A DNA stretch of 64,000 bases. Origin: Motacilla alba alba. Taxonomy: Eukaryota > Chordata > Aves > Passeriformes > Motacillidae. Location of the stretch: assembly GCF_015832195.1 (NCBI RefSeq), contig NC_052019.1, positions 42,535,016 through 42,599,015 of the forward strand. Direction: 5' to 3'. The notes beneath the pieces are model-generated. The model made no database searches. It was given only the letters and a program-made list of their open reading frames with translations, and was not told where the DNA came from. The translations under genes and the position numbers were made by a program. Positions 10,261-25,100 of this stretch are shown here, piece after piece (the first letter of the stretch is position 1; each line of letters starts with the position of its first letter).

Positions 10261-13200
10261 CCAAACTCCTCTGTGTACTGAAGAAGAAAGGAGAGTAAAT
10301 ATTTTTATTTTAAAAAGCAATGCTACCATTGTGGTATCAATCAAATGCTAGATAATTAAAAAAATATGCTGATGTGCTCTGTCCTTTCCTTGCCCTGCTC
10401 TGCCTACATTTTTCAGCACATACACTGCATCCACTTGAAAGCGTGGTGGATCCTTGCACACAGCAGGATTTTGCAGTCTCCTGCGGGACCCACCATGTTA
10501 CAATAGCGTTCAAAGCTTTATAAGCTTCATTTAGTTTCAGCAAGCCTGCTGGAGCATTGTCTGTGCTTAAAGAGGCATTTAAAACTAAAGCGAAGCTTTG
10601 AAAGCTTCAGAGACAATGACGCTGGACTCCCTAAACCCATGAGTTCACTGCACGGTTTGAAGTGATGGCATCATGTAGAAAACATGACACGCTGCTCTGA
10701 GAGCCTGGCAGTACCTAGGCACAAAAGAGGAGGGGGAACAGAAAATCTGGGGTGCACATTGAGTTTCTACCACTGAAGGTCACGCCTGGACTAAAGGGAA
10801 GAAAAGCATTCTAAATTTTTTTCTGCCTTTGAGATTTTTACCTGTGCATATTTATTCTCTCATTCTGGAATGATTTCTAAGCCATTGATATTTGCGTTTC
10901 TAAGCTGTTACAAATAAAAAGAAAACAACAGCCAGAGTGCACACAACAAAAACAAGGCAGGATGCAGCAGCCATGCTTCCACAAGATGTCCAGCTTTTGG
11001 TCTAGGTGTTTGCACATCCCTGGACTGTTCAAAAGGCAGCGTTTAATGCAGAACCACACTACCTACAAGCTAAGGGAAAGAGCAGTAAAACAAGCATCAG
11101 TAAAACTGTGGTTTCCTCAACAGGCATTCATTTTTCATTATACAACCCTGCTTGTCACCATTTCTAGGCAAGGGCATGCAGTTTGTATAACCACAGTGAG
11201 AAACTGCATTGGTAACATATCAAGGCGAGAGGAAAAGATGCTCTTGAATCCCAAAAATAAGCATCCACCCTACCCATGCCACCTCACTCAGGTGGTGAAG
11301 GTTACAGGTATTCTTGGGCTGCAGTGGCATGAAGTCTCCATTCTTGCCTTGTCTGGCTTCCCTGCCTGCTGGGAAAGGTGCTCTTGATCATCAGGAAAAA
11401 TGACGAGGAGAGGGAGACACCCACAAAAATAGCAATGATCCATGTAAAAACAGCACCTTGTGGATCAAGTCAGCTACAGGATGCCCATAAGTAGATTGAA
11501 AGGACAGTCTGTAGCAAACAGGTGTAATAAATACCAGCTTTGTAAAAAAGCCATGGTGCCTGAGCAGGTTTAGAAATAAAACAGTAAAATAGGATTTCAC
11601 AGCATGACAAATGCTGTTCAGTAATGGCTGGGCACACCTCAGCAGCACTCGGAGAGCCACGTCGTGTCTCACAGGCTGCATCTCATTCCTAAGACCACAG
11701 TACTTCACTGGGGCACAGCTGCAGGCAAAGCTCGATGGGCTGGAAAAGGACATGGCATGAGCCATGGCAGAGTGACCATGTGCCCAATTTTCAATTTCAA
11801 TAGCTGTAGAAGGTTTTAATGGGGGTAAAATGTAGTCTTATTTAACCTCAGTCCTCAGCCCAGTGGAGCCATTTTTCACTGCAATTGAAAATAATGAACA
11901 TAAACTAGTTGGAGGCAGATAATGGGCATGGGAAATTTGAGCTGAAAGGGGTGAAGCCTGGATAAAGTGTAAAGCAACCCGAATCAGTTTAGTACCACAG
12001 CATGTCAGAAAAAAAGCACAGCTGTCAGGAATGCAGCACTTGCACATGTGTGCAGATGCTCTTGAGGGAGGAAGATGCACTGATGACATTGAGAAAACAT
12101 AGCCCAAAAGTAAAGCACGTTTCAAAATACACCCAAATTGGAAACAGTACTGTTAGAAGCTTACTAAAACACAGTAAAATATTGCTGTAGCTCTTTTTTG
12201 AAGTCCTGAAGTGTTACTATAACAAAAATAAACATGCTGATGAAATGTAAGAGAACAGCAATGCCAAACTCCTGGAGAAGTGAATGGCAAATTTGCCAGA
12301 GCTGTGCTTCCAAGACTGCCTGTGCAGCCCAGGATTCAATGGTAATGGGTCACAGATGTTCTCCTTTCACAAAAAGAAGTTGAATGTGTTTATTTCTTTC
12401 ATGGTCCCGGCCAGAGGGCAGTTAGGGGAGCAATTGGAAACCTGTGAGTTGCAGTTACTTGATTGAATAATCTGTTTGAAAAAAAGATGTTGCCGTGCAA
12501 AATTATCCTCCCCCCTCCACCACCCCCCGCTAGTTTTGACAGCACGTAAGAGTTTCACTTCCATCCAAAACTGAGAGGGAAATTTAGGTAACCCAAAACA
12601 ACGTAATGTGCACAGTCTGTGAAGTACCAGGGATTTTTCATGCCACAGACATAAGGCCACCTTTTTTTTAACATGCCCAAAGAATCCAGGGATCTGGTTG
12701 CTGCCCAGCTCAGTGCCAGGGCATCAAGATGCACATGCAGATCAGGCTCTCCAACTGGAGCCAGGTTCCCTGCCTGCTGTATGAGAGTTGCCAAGAGGAG
12801 GGATCACCTCTGGGCATGGCCTGACTTTTCTGCTCACCTACCTATCCGCTGAAAACTTGTGTGGCTGCAGCCACCAGTTTGTCACTAAGTGCTCTCCTCC
12901 AGCGCCTAGCTCTTTCCTCCTTTAGGGAAAAGAAAAGCCACAGTGTAACAAAGGAGAAAAAAAATCCCTCCCTGAGGACAAGGGGTGCTATTACAAAGCC
13001 TTCCTGACCCCCTCAAAGCGCTGGCATTTAACAGCATTCATGTCAGAGGTGGTTTTAAAGTGGAATGAGGAGAAGCACTGCCTTGCATCCAGGCTACATG
13101 GGCAGCAGTGGCATAGGTGACAGGGTACTTAGAGCAGTACAACTCAAACTACATGAGGAGAAGAAAGCTGATGGTTCCCATACCCAACCCACAGCATGAA

Positions 13201-15691
13201 CAGTCCTTTCTGGATACCTACACCGCAGAGCAGTAAAGTCCTAGGCAGGAGTGGAGCATCTCATGGCACTTCTGCCCAGGGTACTGAAGTCCTCTCCAGG
13301 AGCACAGCTCCATCACCACTGAAGTCAAACATCATGTGTAAATGTGGGATGCTTCTTAAGGGGTAGCAGGCATGGGTGCCCAGTTACAGACAAGCTTTCC
13401 TCCAAGGCACAAAATGGACATGAACCCTGAGTGGTACCCACAGACAGCTCAGCAAGGGTAGAGAGGCAATGCTGGGACAGGAGCCACATAACTCCCCTCA
13501 CCTGAAATAGTCTGGCTGCTGAAGTAGCCTCTGCAGAAGCCCTTGTCACATGGCAGACCCCAGAGCACCTTGGAGAGAAGAGAGGCCCAGGCTGTCCGGG
13601 GAAGAGCTGAAAGAATAATTTTTCTCTCTAATTCCTATAGCCAGGAATCAGCCTAGATATTTACAACTTTCTAATCCACTTTTGAATGCTGCCTAGAAAA
13701 GTGCTGCAGAAAAATCAGGAGATCTGGACATTTTGAAGACTTATTTTATTTCCCAGGGAGCAATTTTAGGCTTGTTCGTTTCTTTTCACAGAACATCTGC
13801 AATTCCCTGCAACTGTAATTTCTATCATTGTCTTTCGAAAATGACACTTGTACAGCCTCCTTCCAGATAACTGCAGGAACTTTCTGTTCATTAGGGGAGC
13901 ATATTTTCAATGCACAGGTCTTCACCTCACAGCGGCTCTGCCCTTTCCCCAGGGATGTGTAAGCATTCAGCTGCTGTGCTGACATCCCAAGGGCCGTGGC
14001 CCTTTGCTCACCAGCTATTCCCAGTGGCATGGCACTCACAGCTGGACAGGAAGCAGTACAGCGCCAGCACAGTCTGGATGAGAACCCGTGCACATCATCA
14101 GCCACAGGAGCTGGATGCCTCCTCCTCTGCCTGCTGTGCCAAAACTGTACTCTGCCAGGTGCCTGAAGGCCATGCAGGGTTGCTTTTCCAAGCCTATTGC
14201 ATATGCTGAGTAACATTCAAATGAAATGCAACTATGCTGCTCCTCTACAGGCCTTGATAAAACACCAGACCTCTGAAAACACCACATCTGCCCTAGGAAA
14301 TACGTTTTGGCAATTGTAATGAATTACATTTTAACATCCAAAATCTGTTTAGTTTCCAGCAAGAAATCAGAAGATGGCTAACATGAAGTATTTCCTTAGA
14401 TTCTGCCGTAACAGCTGTCTGGTGGCTGGATAAATGCACAAGGATATGGACTTTCTTTAGGTCACTGAAGACAGCCCTACAAAGAAGTTACCAATAATAA
14501 GTTGTGTTTCTATGTAAAACTGTTAGCCTTTTAACATTCAGAACTCCAGCTTTGCTCTCAGCTTTCTGAAGCATTATTCCTTATGCTGCTGACTGCACAC
14601 TTGCACTTACATGTTTTCTTATTTTTTTGGCTCAGTGGAGCAAGCAGTCAGCTTTTCCCTCATTCCTGAGGGATATCAGGTTACAACGAATGTTGTTCTG
14701 CTATTATATACTCACCCAGTGGCGTATTAAAAATGCATATTTTCCATTTGATTTTTCTCCTTGCCAGAGTCAGGTTTAAGGCCACTTTTTCTTCTCCCAC
14801 TTGCTAGGTACTGTTAACAAGCAACTAGCTTATTCCCAGATGTAAAAAGGCAGGCAACAATACATGCCTTGTTTAACCCCAGCTGGGGATATAGTCCCTG
14901 CACCAGTTCATTTAAACTAAGGAAATTTACAGTGCATCCCTGCAGCTAAACTACTTTTCAGTGTATTAATTTTTGGAGAAGTGTGAGAAAGATGTACATA
15001 TGGAGGCTGCCTGGTGAAGGGCCAGCCTCCTGCAGCTGTCTGCACTCCTGCCCTGCCAATGCACGGCACACGCTCCCATTGCAGGTCCCAGCGGGTCTCA
15101 AGTCCCTGCTGGTGGGTGCCATGTCCCCCCTCTCCCCTGCCCCTGGGCCACCTGGGAGCAAGCTGGCAAGTGAGAGGGCACGGATGAGCACTGCTGCTGA
15201 AGCTCTGGGGCACCTTGAGGGCCCTGTCACTTGCAGATTTGTTCCAACTTTGAAATCTATTCAGTCATTAAAATTGAGCAGCAAATTCAAAATAAGTACA
15301 GCCAGAAATACAGTGCAGGCTTGTTAGAGCTGTGTGTTGGAGCCTGTGGGACAGGGAATTTCCTTGCCCACCTCTAATATTGCTCGGTTTAGCAGTTTTA
15401 TTTAAGTGCCAGAAGAATGAAACCAGGAGAGAATCCCAGTGGATGGTTTAACTCCCCACAGGCATTATCCAGCACTACTCCAGCAGCCTGCACCACCACA
15501 CAGAGCCCCATATCTGACATGAGGAGAAGCCCAAATACCCCACAGTGCCAGCACCTGCCGATGTTCTCCCTTTGGGTGCCTCCTGCTGTGGAGGGGTGGT
15601 TCATCAACCCCCATTCCCAGGTCAAGCTACTGCAAACACAGGGGGTAACCCTAGTACCTTATTCTCAGACTCCAAGCTCTTAATGTCCAGG

Positions 15692-16122
15692 TGTGGCATT
15701 CACATTTTTTGAAAAAAATTCTTTCGCCCAGGGTTTTTTTCCTGGGAAGCTGAAAGGCAGCAAAAGAAGATTCAGAGAAAAAGAAAACAATTCTTATTTC
15801 ATTTTTCTTGTGTTGTGCTCGTGTGGAATGTGTTTAGAGATTGTTTACTCAGAGGTGATTGTTTGACTAGACTCTGGAGTGAGTTGTTTTGACTCATTGG
15901 CCAATTAGGGCCAAGCTGTGTTGGGACTCTAGAAAGAGTTACGAGTTTTTATGATTATCTTTTTAACATTTAGTAAGTACCTTTTCTGTATTTTTTAGTA
16001 TAATAAAGTATAGTATTCTTTAATATAATATAGTATAATAAAGTAATAATTTAGCTTTCTAAAAACATAGAATCAGATGCATCATTCTCTCCCCTTGTCG
16101 GTGAACCGGCATTTACAATATA
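15692..16122 (+). mobile_element. Solo LTR of an endogenous retrovirus (songbird-type)
   Basis: An approximately 430-bp unit begins TGTGGCATTCACA. It contains the block CCAATTAGGGCCAAGCTGTG, then an AT-rich stretch of tandem 'agtataataaagta' motifs with AATAAA signals, then 'gaatcagatgcatcattctc' and a short C-rich end. This layout (U3, poly(A) signal, short R/U5) and the wording resemble LTRs I associate with passerine genomes. The 6-mer TCCAGG occurs immediately before (15686-15691) and immediately after (16123-16128), consistent with a target-site duplication. However, the 3' end would then be CAATATA rather than the usual CA, so the right boundary is uncertain (16117 is the alternative). 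No internal retroviral genes flank it, so it is a solo LTR. Family assignment is from memory. Confidence 0.7.
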
Positions 16123-19100
16123 TCCAGGAGCACATACTCAGCAGTATGATAAAAACCCCAAAACCTTACCAACTGACTTTTTTTTCCCTGGTTCACAATT
16201 AGGTTAAATACCTGGAATAATTATGTAGAACTGATGCTAAGAATATTCTTTTACAGATGTGCTAGAAACTGGTAGTATAGGAATCTCCAGAGGCAATTTA
16301 ATCACTATCATGATTCCCTGAAACACCAAAAGGAGGGATGCAACTGTTTTTCCTACAGCAAAAAAAGGGTGAAAGGTTCAGCCTGAAAATACATTTGTGG
16401 TCTGGTAACTGCCATGTGTAAAGAGCATGAACTAGAGGATTACACAGACAGAGTGGGACAGTAAATCATATAGATGTAAAAGCATGTTACCACTCAAGCT
16501 AGAAATACTCTTTAAAGGAATTACATTGTCTGTTGGCATATTTTATTTGGTCTTAATTGAGCATATCAAGAAACAGATCACTACTCAATGCAAACTTCTG
16601 ATTTGGTGCCTCACTGCTTGGATTTGTTCATCCATAATTGTACGGCCACAGACAAAATCAATTAAATGCATTCACTAAGTAATCACCTTACCAACAGAAA
16701 AAAAAAACACACAAAAAGAAAAGTCATAGAAGAAAATGTTCTGAAATTATTTATATATTTCTATTCTGACATACAAGCAAGGAGGACAGGCTGATATTTC
16801 TGAAAGGTCCATTTTTTTTGTGCAAGTAACCAGAAAAACATGAAGTAAAAAGCTAGAATCTTATATTCCCCACAATTCACAGCCCAAAGGACCAGAGGTT
16901 AGGAGTTTGCATGGACATACTCTAATTCAACCCACAACAGGACTCATCTAGTTTTTATGCCAACTCATCAGTCTTCAGCTGGAGAGCTAGGCTATCTTCC
17001 TTTATCCAAATATATCCTTAGCTTTATCTAAGCATCCAATTCTACCCATTTGGGAAAAATTCAAAAGATTTTCTTTATTATACTTAGCATGACAAGCATG
17101 TGAAAACAGAGGATGCTTCATGCAACTTTCTCAAGGAAAAGAATGCAAACTCACCTCTAAGTCTCCTAGGAAACACTCCCATTCCAATCAAGAAAACATG
17201 GGGAAAAGCATAATGGATTAAACTTGAAATCTGGTTTATTTCAATTTCTGCTTTTAGTAACTGAAGATTATGCATCCATCTTTCAAGAGCATGAAATGTG
17301 GATGAGACTGATTCTCAAACTGGAAAAGGACACAACACTACTGTCAGCTCCAAAAACAGTTATTCTGAAAAAAAAAAATCTACTGCTGTTGAGATGTCAA
17401 ATCCTGTCCAATACATTTTGGGTCCTAGAAACAGTAGTAAGCAAAATGATCAAAATTCATCTAGTTTGCCTATTTCTGCTGTATTCAGAACCAGGCTCAA
17501 TTGCTCCAGCAGAAAAGCATGATTTACAATCCTGCTGTCCTTAACAACAGAAAAATGGGAAAAACCCCCTCACAAAATCTCCCTTATCTATTTTAATCCA
17601 TCTGGTAGGGAAGAGACCTGAGACAAACTTACATAGATTTTTAGGCTCCCAGTGATTTCAGTAGAACTTGTTCTCCTGAAAAGCTGTAAAGAGACACAGA
17701 TGTCCAAATGCCTCCCATGGCATTTAGCACAGCTATACTCTGAACCCCCAGGGATGTCCAGGCAGACGTTGAAAAATGCTCAATAACCTGCCTGGGGGAC
17801 AGGAGCAAAAGATGCTGTATTGTGCTTAAAGCATGCCAGGAAAGCTTCAGTTGAGAAAGTGCACTGTGGGATAAGATCTTTACCTAAGTTTGCAGCTAAG
17901 ATATAGGTGTAAATAAAATGTAATTAGTTTCAAGAAAAAAAAATAGCAAGACTTGTTTATGGTGTTCATGGAAAGATATGTTCAGGCTGGTCCCTTCCAT
18001 AGGCCAGGCTGCAATGCAACTATACTTTAGTTGGCATTTGACTGAAGCACATTTTCCACAAAAGTTGTTCAGTCTCAAAGCCACCTGATGCTGCAGAGAG
18101 GCTACTTTTCCCCACAGCGAGCTAAAGCTAAAGCTGTCTCTTGTGTCTTGTTTCAACACCGACAGCTGTTTCTGCAGCAAGAGATTACAACACATGCAGA
18201 GTTCAAGACTTGTTTGCAGTCTCTGTGTGACTGATCTCTGAGCAATCACTGGTTTTCCTCAAGAGAAGCTCCACACTGTAGCACAGATCACTGGGCTCTG
18301 CCTTGGCATCCAGTGCTCTGGCTGAAAGGCATCCTGAGGCCAAGCTGTAAAAACAAGTCAGCAATAAAATGGGAAAGGTGAGAAGCTCGATATCCAGCAG
18401 CATCCTGCATTACACAGCCTTCCAGACCTGCTGCGGAGAGCACTCCAGCAAAGTTATTCTGTTTTCATAAAAATCAGGTGCAATTCAAGAAGCTTTGGCC
18501 AGAAGGTTAAGATAGAAGCCACATGCCAAGGAATTCTGGAGCACAAACGTCACACATTTTTATCTCTGAAGCAAAAGTAATGATTTAAACTCGAAAGGCA
18601 GACAGGAGTGGAAGAAGGAAATGGTAGGGGTGAAATCTTGAGCACACTTGGTGGAGGTGAATGGAGATAAGAATCCTGATTCCCCAGAGGCAAACAGGGT
18701 TCAAGCAAAAAGGGAATTTTACTGAGCAGAGAATGCCTAAAAAGGAAATGATTTTCCTCCTTTTCATCAACGGAAAGATTGTTCCAGCGACAGAGTTACC
18801 ATGGAAACCAATTTTGAGAATAACAAGAAAGCATTTATGGTACAGAGCTTATTTTAAAGGATGGTGAACCATCAGCATCCCATTCCCCTAACTGAACCGA
18901 TAACCTGACCAGATGACACCCCAGAACTAAAACAACACATTTTAAAGTAGCATGGAATGGCAGTGCTAAATGTTAACAGTCACAGCTTCCTGTTGCTGTG
19001 CTTTTATGACCTTCAAAGCTATGAATATGGGGCTCAAAAGCTTCTCCCAGGATACAACTTTAGCCCGGCTGAATGGCACCGCATCTCTCAGCATGTGAAA

Positions 19101-22100
19101 ACCAGAGACCGGTGAGCTCCTCTGTTCAAGGTAGTTCATGCAGGCTTTTTCTTCTGTCATTCAGTTCTACTATGAATGAGCAGACTGAAAATTCAATTGT
19201 CAAATTCAAGGGCACATGGGACTGGCTGAATCTAGGAGGGCAGCACTCCTGGTGCGTTTACAGTCACAGATTTTGCCTATTCCTGTGGCTGCCGCACAGA
19301 CAGGGCAAGCTGAGAAATGCCTGCTACCCAAAGTAGGAGGGAGGAGGGACCCCTAGGCTCTTTCTCTTGTTAAAATGTTGACTTCAGAGGAGAAGTCATG
19401 AGGCTTTTTCCTCCCTCTCATCTTCAGTCTTTGGTCTGCTTTGTATTTACTTTATATTTTATTGTTATTGCTTCTCCTTCTACTACGAAGGCTGAGGGAT
19501 AGGAGGCTGGCCACCGACTTGAAAAGATAAATAATAAAAAAGATTTTGAACATGAGCTCTAAAATAAAGGGAATAAGGTTCTACTGGCACTGTCCCACAA
19601 ATATTTTTCATGCAATGCTATCAAGAGCTTTCCAGCTTCCCAGATAGGAGGCTGTTCTCTGCACACAGGCAGCCAAGGAGCAGTATCTCTGCTCACAGCC
19701 ACCCACAGCACTGGAGAACAACCTCGCAGCCCCAGCTCCCGGGCCAGCCTCTAACGGCTCAAGCCCAAGATAAGATGACACCTGTCAGGTGGAGCAAAGA
19801 CAAGAGGCAAACCCCAGGCTTGATGAGAAAATACATTCACTTAATCAGATCTGGATGCTTTTTGAAGTACTCAGAAATCAAGAAAGCTGAAAGGACTTTA
19901 ACACAGAAATGTTGTTTTTTTTCCAAGAAGACAGAACCTTCTGAGCAGAATCATTCTCTGCTGGCTTCCTGGCAAAACTTCTTTAATTTTTTTAATTTTT
20001 AATTGGTAAAAGCTAAGGCCACGTGTCCCACTGTCACTGCTGTTGTTCATACAAGAGGCGACAGAACTGTGCAATTAGCATTGGCATGGTGAAACTATGA
20101 AACGAAAGCCTCTGAAATACATTACCTTGAAAAAAAATTACATGATAAAGCAGACAGCTTGACATCAAAGGATTTCTTTCAGTAACTCCATAATACACCT
20201 GCAAGCCTGGTCCTCAGTTTTTTTTAATTGTAAATTATTGCTTGCACTATTGCATACTAATTTATGATGCAAAAGCACATATATTAGAGTATGACTATTC
20301 ACCACTCACTTGCCAAGATAAGCATTTGTTAGGGTAAATTTATCAAAAATAAAGCTGTTTAGAAGGGCAGATGGGGAACTCCCATCAAAGGTGGATCTAA
20401 GCATAGATCTTACTTGTGCTTTTTAAGCAGTGAACCCTCCTCTGAACCCTTCTCCCTCTGGCCCTGTTTCAGGATGGAGACATGCTAGGCAATAACAGTA
20501 ACAGTAAAAAGCCAAACAAACTTTGAAAAAACTCATTGCGTTTGCTTTTTCTATCTGCTCCCTATCAAAAGCTGGATGATGCAGCTGAGGAGTTGGTATA
20601 GAAAATCAAGTCAGGAATCAATGCTTTTAATTTATGGTTCTCTGATTTGGGAAGTTACTTCAAACCAGAGGTCAGACAATGCCCACTCTGTTGGCTCAAG
20701 ACTGACAAGGGAAAAGTCTAAAAAGAACCAAAAAATTTGACATTAAATTTCCTTTTTTCATTTCCCCATGTTGCTATCCCCACGTTATCAGTCAAATTTG
20801 CATAGCAGTAAAGGCCATTTAACAAAAAATTCTCTTAGTTCCAGTATAAGCACTGAAGAAAGAATAAGCATGAAAACACACAACCCCAAAATGCAGATCA
20901 TGCCTACTTGAAAGAGTGAAGACATATTTCCTACCCAGACATGCATGGTTCTCTTAGGTTTGTACAATCTTCTAATGATTTAAACAGTTTATGACAAGGA
21001 GAGGGCTCCCAGATTTTTTTTTTTTTGAACACAAAGACTGCTTCAAAAATGCGATATCCAATTTTGAACCTAACATTTTAAATTTTGAAGTTTTGATTGT
21101 GACTCTGTTTTCATTTTTACCACCTCCAAATCTAAGGTGGCTTCTATAAACAGCTTGAAAGTACCAGAAAATTTTGATGGATTACAAAGATGGATTTGAA
21201 GCTGCTTTGTTCAATGCTTTGTTTGAAAAAAAAATTACTCATTCGCTGAGCCTCTGGGTGGTAGTTACACCAAAAATGGAACACATCACCCAGGCTTCTT
21301 GCCTTTCACTAGATGGAGACTGGTGTTCTGCAGCACTTGGTATAACTTTCTTCAGTTATTTTCTACATATCCTTTTCAGACAGATACAGCATCAATGGCC
21401 ACAGAAATAACAAACAGGTCTGCTGCAGAGCCTTGATTTTGGATTTTTTAATAATTGATCTCAGGAGCTGACTGACTTTTAAAAACCTAGTGAAGAGGAT
21501 ATTGCTGAGTAATATTTCAGGAGAAAAAAAAAGCCCACAGAAGAATATAGCTTATTATGATGATTAATTGGTGTCCATGCAAAAAAACTAATGAAAAAGC
21601 ATTTCTGCCACTGGGAGTATGTCTTCAACCAAGTACAGCATTAACAAGGAAAAAAAAAACCTAATTCAATAGATAATTAATTTTCCTGAGAAACTGAAAA
21701 CAAAATATGAAAATCTGACTTTTTATCTTCCTTCAAAAATCCTGCAGAATGATAGGATCAGCCAGAGGCATTGTTTTGCATGGCTAGTAATGATAATGCA
21801 AGAAAGCATGCATTATTTGACTTTTTGACTCCCCTTTTTTTCTTAGCAGGAAGGGAGAGAAAACATGACCATTTTTCTCACTGTAGAGTGCCAAAAATAA
21901 GAAAAAATATTTTTTTTTGCATCTCAACATAAAAATCCCATCTTCAGAATGCCAGTGAGGTGCAGCCTGAAGGAAGGTGACATGATCAAAGGGTCCAGGT
22001 ATAGTGGGAATCCCTGTAAGACATGGCTTCAGTATGCAGCCTTCTCAGGCCTTTTTCAATTCAAACACAACCTCTTCCATCACTGGCTTTCTCTGGAAGT

Positions 22101-25100
22101 CGTAATTTTAACCAGCTTTTCCATTTGACCTTCAGCAGCAGTGCAGCAGAATTTCATCATCTCACTTGAAAAAACGTGCCCCTTGGATGCGTTACAGGAT
22201 TTACTTCAGCACTGGTTGCCAGACCAGTAAGGTTTTTTTGAAACAAAAGGATGGAGTATATTTTAAAATTAAGTTTTTCATATGGAAAGGCTCATCCTTT
22301 CTCCGAATAACTTGGGTTTTCATCAAATACTGGAAATGGAAAATTGCCTAGCAGGTTTTGCTTAAAAACTGTTCTTTATAAATACTTCAGCAGGAACTTT
22401 TTTTTGTAAGGAAAATTTTTCTAACTTAGGTACAACCATCACATAGCATAAAAACTGTTCATTCATTTGTGAGGTGTTATAAAGGAGTCTGAAGTGACAC
22501 TGAGAAGTTCAGTGGTGCTTGTGGTGGTGTTCACAGATCTTTCTGCTCCCTGGTCTTCTTGACATGCAACCTTCTGTGCATACAGTTTAAAGAGACAAGT
22601 CTAACACAGAGATAGATGCTTCCCTTCCCGTATGCCTGTGCACTGGAAGGTGTGTGTGCTGACAGCAGTGTCAGCAGGAGGAGGAGTAAGACAGACAACC
22701 ATCTGTACAGACTGCAGTGCTTCGCTTGCTCAGCCTACATGGTTGCCACAAGCACATCTAAAAGGGAAATGACAGTGGAGGGGTGGAAAACGCAAATGGG
22801 ACAAGGAGAAAAAGAAGCTGAAGAGAAAGGCTGCCCTTGCTGCGGAGGCAGACACCTTATGCACAAGAATACTTACACAGGCACTGTGTCTAGGGGGCAG
22901 CTACCTGCTGCCACCATGGAAGAACCCAGTCACGTGTGTGACACCAAGGATTAGTAGAGAACTTCGCTTGTTGAAGTCACCTGTTCCTTCCCGCTTAAAG
23001 AATGTACACACCATCCCATGTCAGCCCCAGCAATGCTGACAGACCCTCACATAATATTCCATCACTATCTCTGACATCTTTCCTTCCTCCTCCCACCCCC
23101 AGCATGCTCTACCCTTTCTCTGAGTCCCAAAAGTGGTAGGTGGGAAAAGGAAAGCCTTTATTTATTAGGCAGCCAGCCAAACAGAAAGATAAATTGTGAG
23201 CTTGTACCAGGGCCCCTCAGAGTAAACATAGCTGAAATCACTGGGTAATTTAAGAACAGTGGGAGGGAACAGAAGAAGATATATGACAGAAAAGTATGAT
23301 CATACAAACCTCACCTCTAAAAGAAACAAGGTGAAGATAAGCACCAACCAGATCACCTGACTGGTGGAAATATGCCTGGGTGACAGAAGGACTCTCTAAG
23401 CAGCTCTTGCATTGAAATTCTTAGTCACCATCACAAACTACAAATTGAGTTTCTCTTCCCCTCATTCTCCCAAGAAGTTTCGGTTCCACCTCTGTCACGT
23501 GATTACAGCATCACTGTGCCATTTGTGTCAGAGCCCGGATTTTCCCCTTTAATACACCCCCAAACAGCAATGACATTTTACATGATGCATTCATGAAAGG
23601 CTTAGCAACTGACTTATGTCAAAACCTAAACCTTTGTGACTGTTAACATTTAACACTCTGCAAGTATCATAAAGGGAGTCCTAGGGCTGATGCTTGGTGT
23701 TGTACAGAGCACGTGGATGGCAAGATAAAAGACAAGAAAGAATGGGATGTTTCAGGGCAAATACAATCAGCAACTTTCTTTAAATAATTAAGGTTTCTTA
23801 GTAGATCAGGTAGATATAAATATTTTCTCCTGCATCTCTCTTATTTCACAGTGCCAATCAACATCTGTCCCAAAGAGCAGGCCTATCCAACACCTCAGCC
23901 TAGTACTGTGAAGATAAACTCCTCATGAGATTTTGAAAAGCTGGACCTGACACTGTTCCTGCTACTGTTCAGAGCTACAGACTCTGCTAAAAACAGATTT
24001 CATTTTCACCCACTGCACTAGTAACTGCTTTAATTATAAACCTGAATTGTAGTAAGGGCCTCACCTCCTGACTTAGCTATAACAGCTGAAAACATTTACC
24101 TTACATGGGCAAACAACCCTATAGGGCACAAGAAAGAAAGAGAAAAGAGGAAGACATACATAAAATAGCTGTGACATAACCACAAGAATAACAGTAGAAG
24201 TAAGTACTTAAACTCCATTTTTTTCTTGTTAGATTCTTCAGAAATATCTCAGATTCTATCTCAAGAAAACTCTGAAAATACAAATTGGACAAAAAATCAA
24301 CTTGAGCGTTTTCATTTTTGCTATAGGCTAATAGCAAAAAATTTCTCAGAAAGAAAATAATTTTAACTGTTACTGTCTTTTAACTCAGCAGAAGACCAAA
24401 GTCACAGCTTCTCCTAAAAACTGAAGTGAACACGCACATCTCAAACCACACAATCCGACATGGTTTCATATTGTTGGATTTAGCAGTCTGCAGCATATCT
24501 TTTTAAGAAGAAAAGCTTCCAAAAGTGAGCAGATGCAGCAGGCTCAAAGTATCTTGGAATATACAAGATACACAAATTATCTCTTTTTCTCTCAGAAAGG
24601 ATTTGGCTTTGCTTTTCCCATTGAAATTCACCTACACTAAAAATCCAGAATCACAAAAAGGTAGCACAAAATAAATCTATTCCACTAGAGGAGTAAGAAT
24701 CAGTTTCTGGTAACACATCACCTCTTCCGTTCTTCTCTTCAGCTGAGAAATTTCTGTTCTGACTGTTCTAAAATTGTGTCCTTACAGAAGCAGACATATT
24801 CTCCCTCCAGGTTTGCTAACCAACACCAGGAGACAGAACAGAAAATAAAGTGCAATGGTATGTCTATGTCTATTCTGTACCTGTAAAACAAACCCAAAAC
24901 TGTAGAGAAAATTACATTGGTGTTCAATTCCTGCAACAGAATTACCTAAGTTTTGTGTTCAAGGCATAATGGCTGTGTTTGACATTTTTAAAGCCAGCTC
25001 ATTCCGGCTGACTGTAGTATCTCTGGGCAAATCTACCTCAAGTACAGTCATTTAGATGGTATTTATTATATTTAAAGGTTTTACTACAATCCACAATGCT

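Noticed and set aside
13746..14216. A 156-codon minus-strand open frame in the intergenic region
   Set aside because: No domain, a competing plus-strand frame over the same bases, and no gene expected here by synteny.
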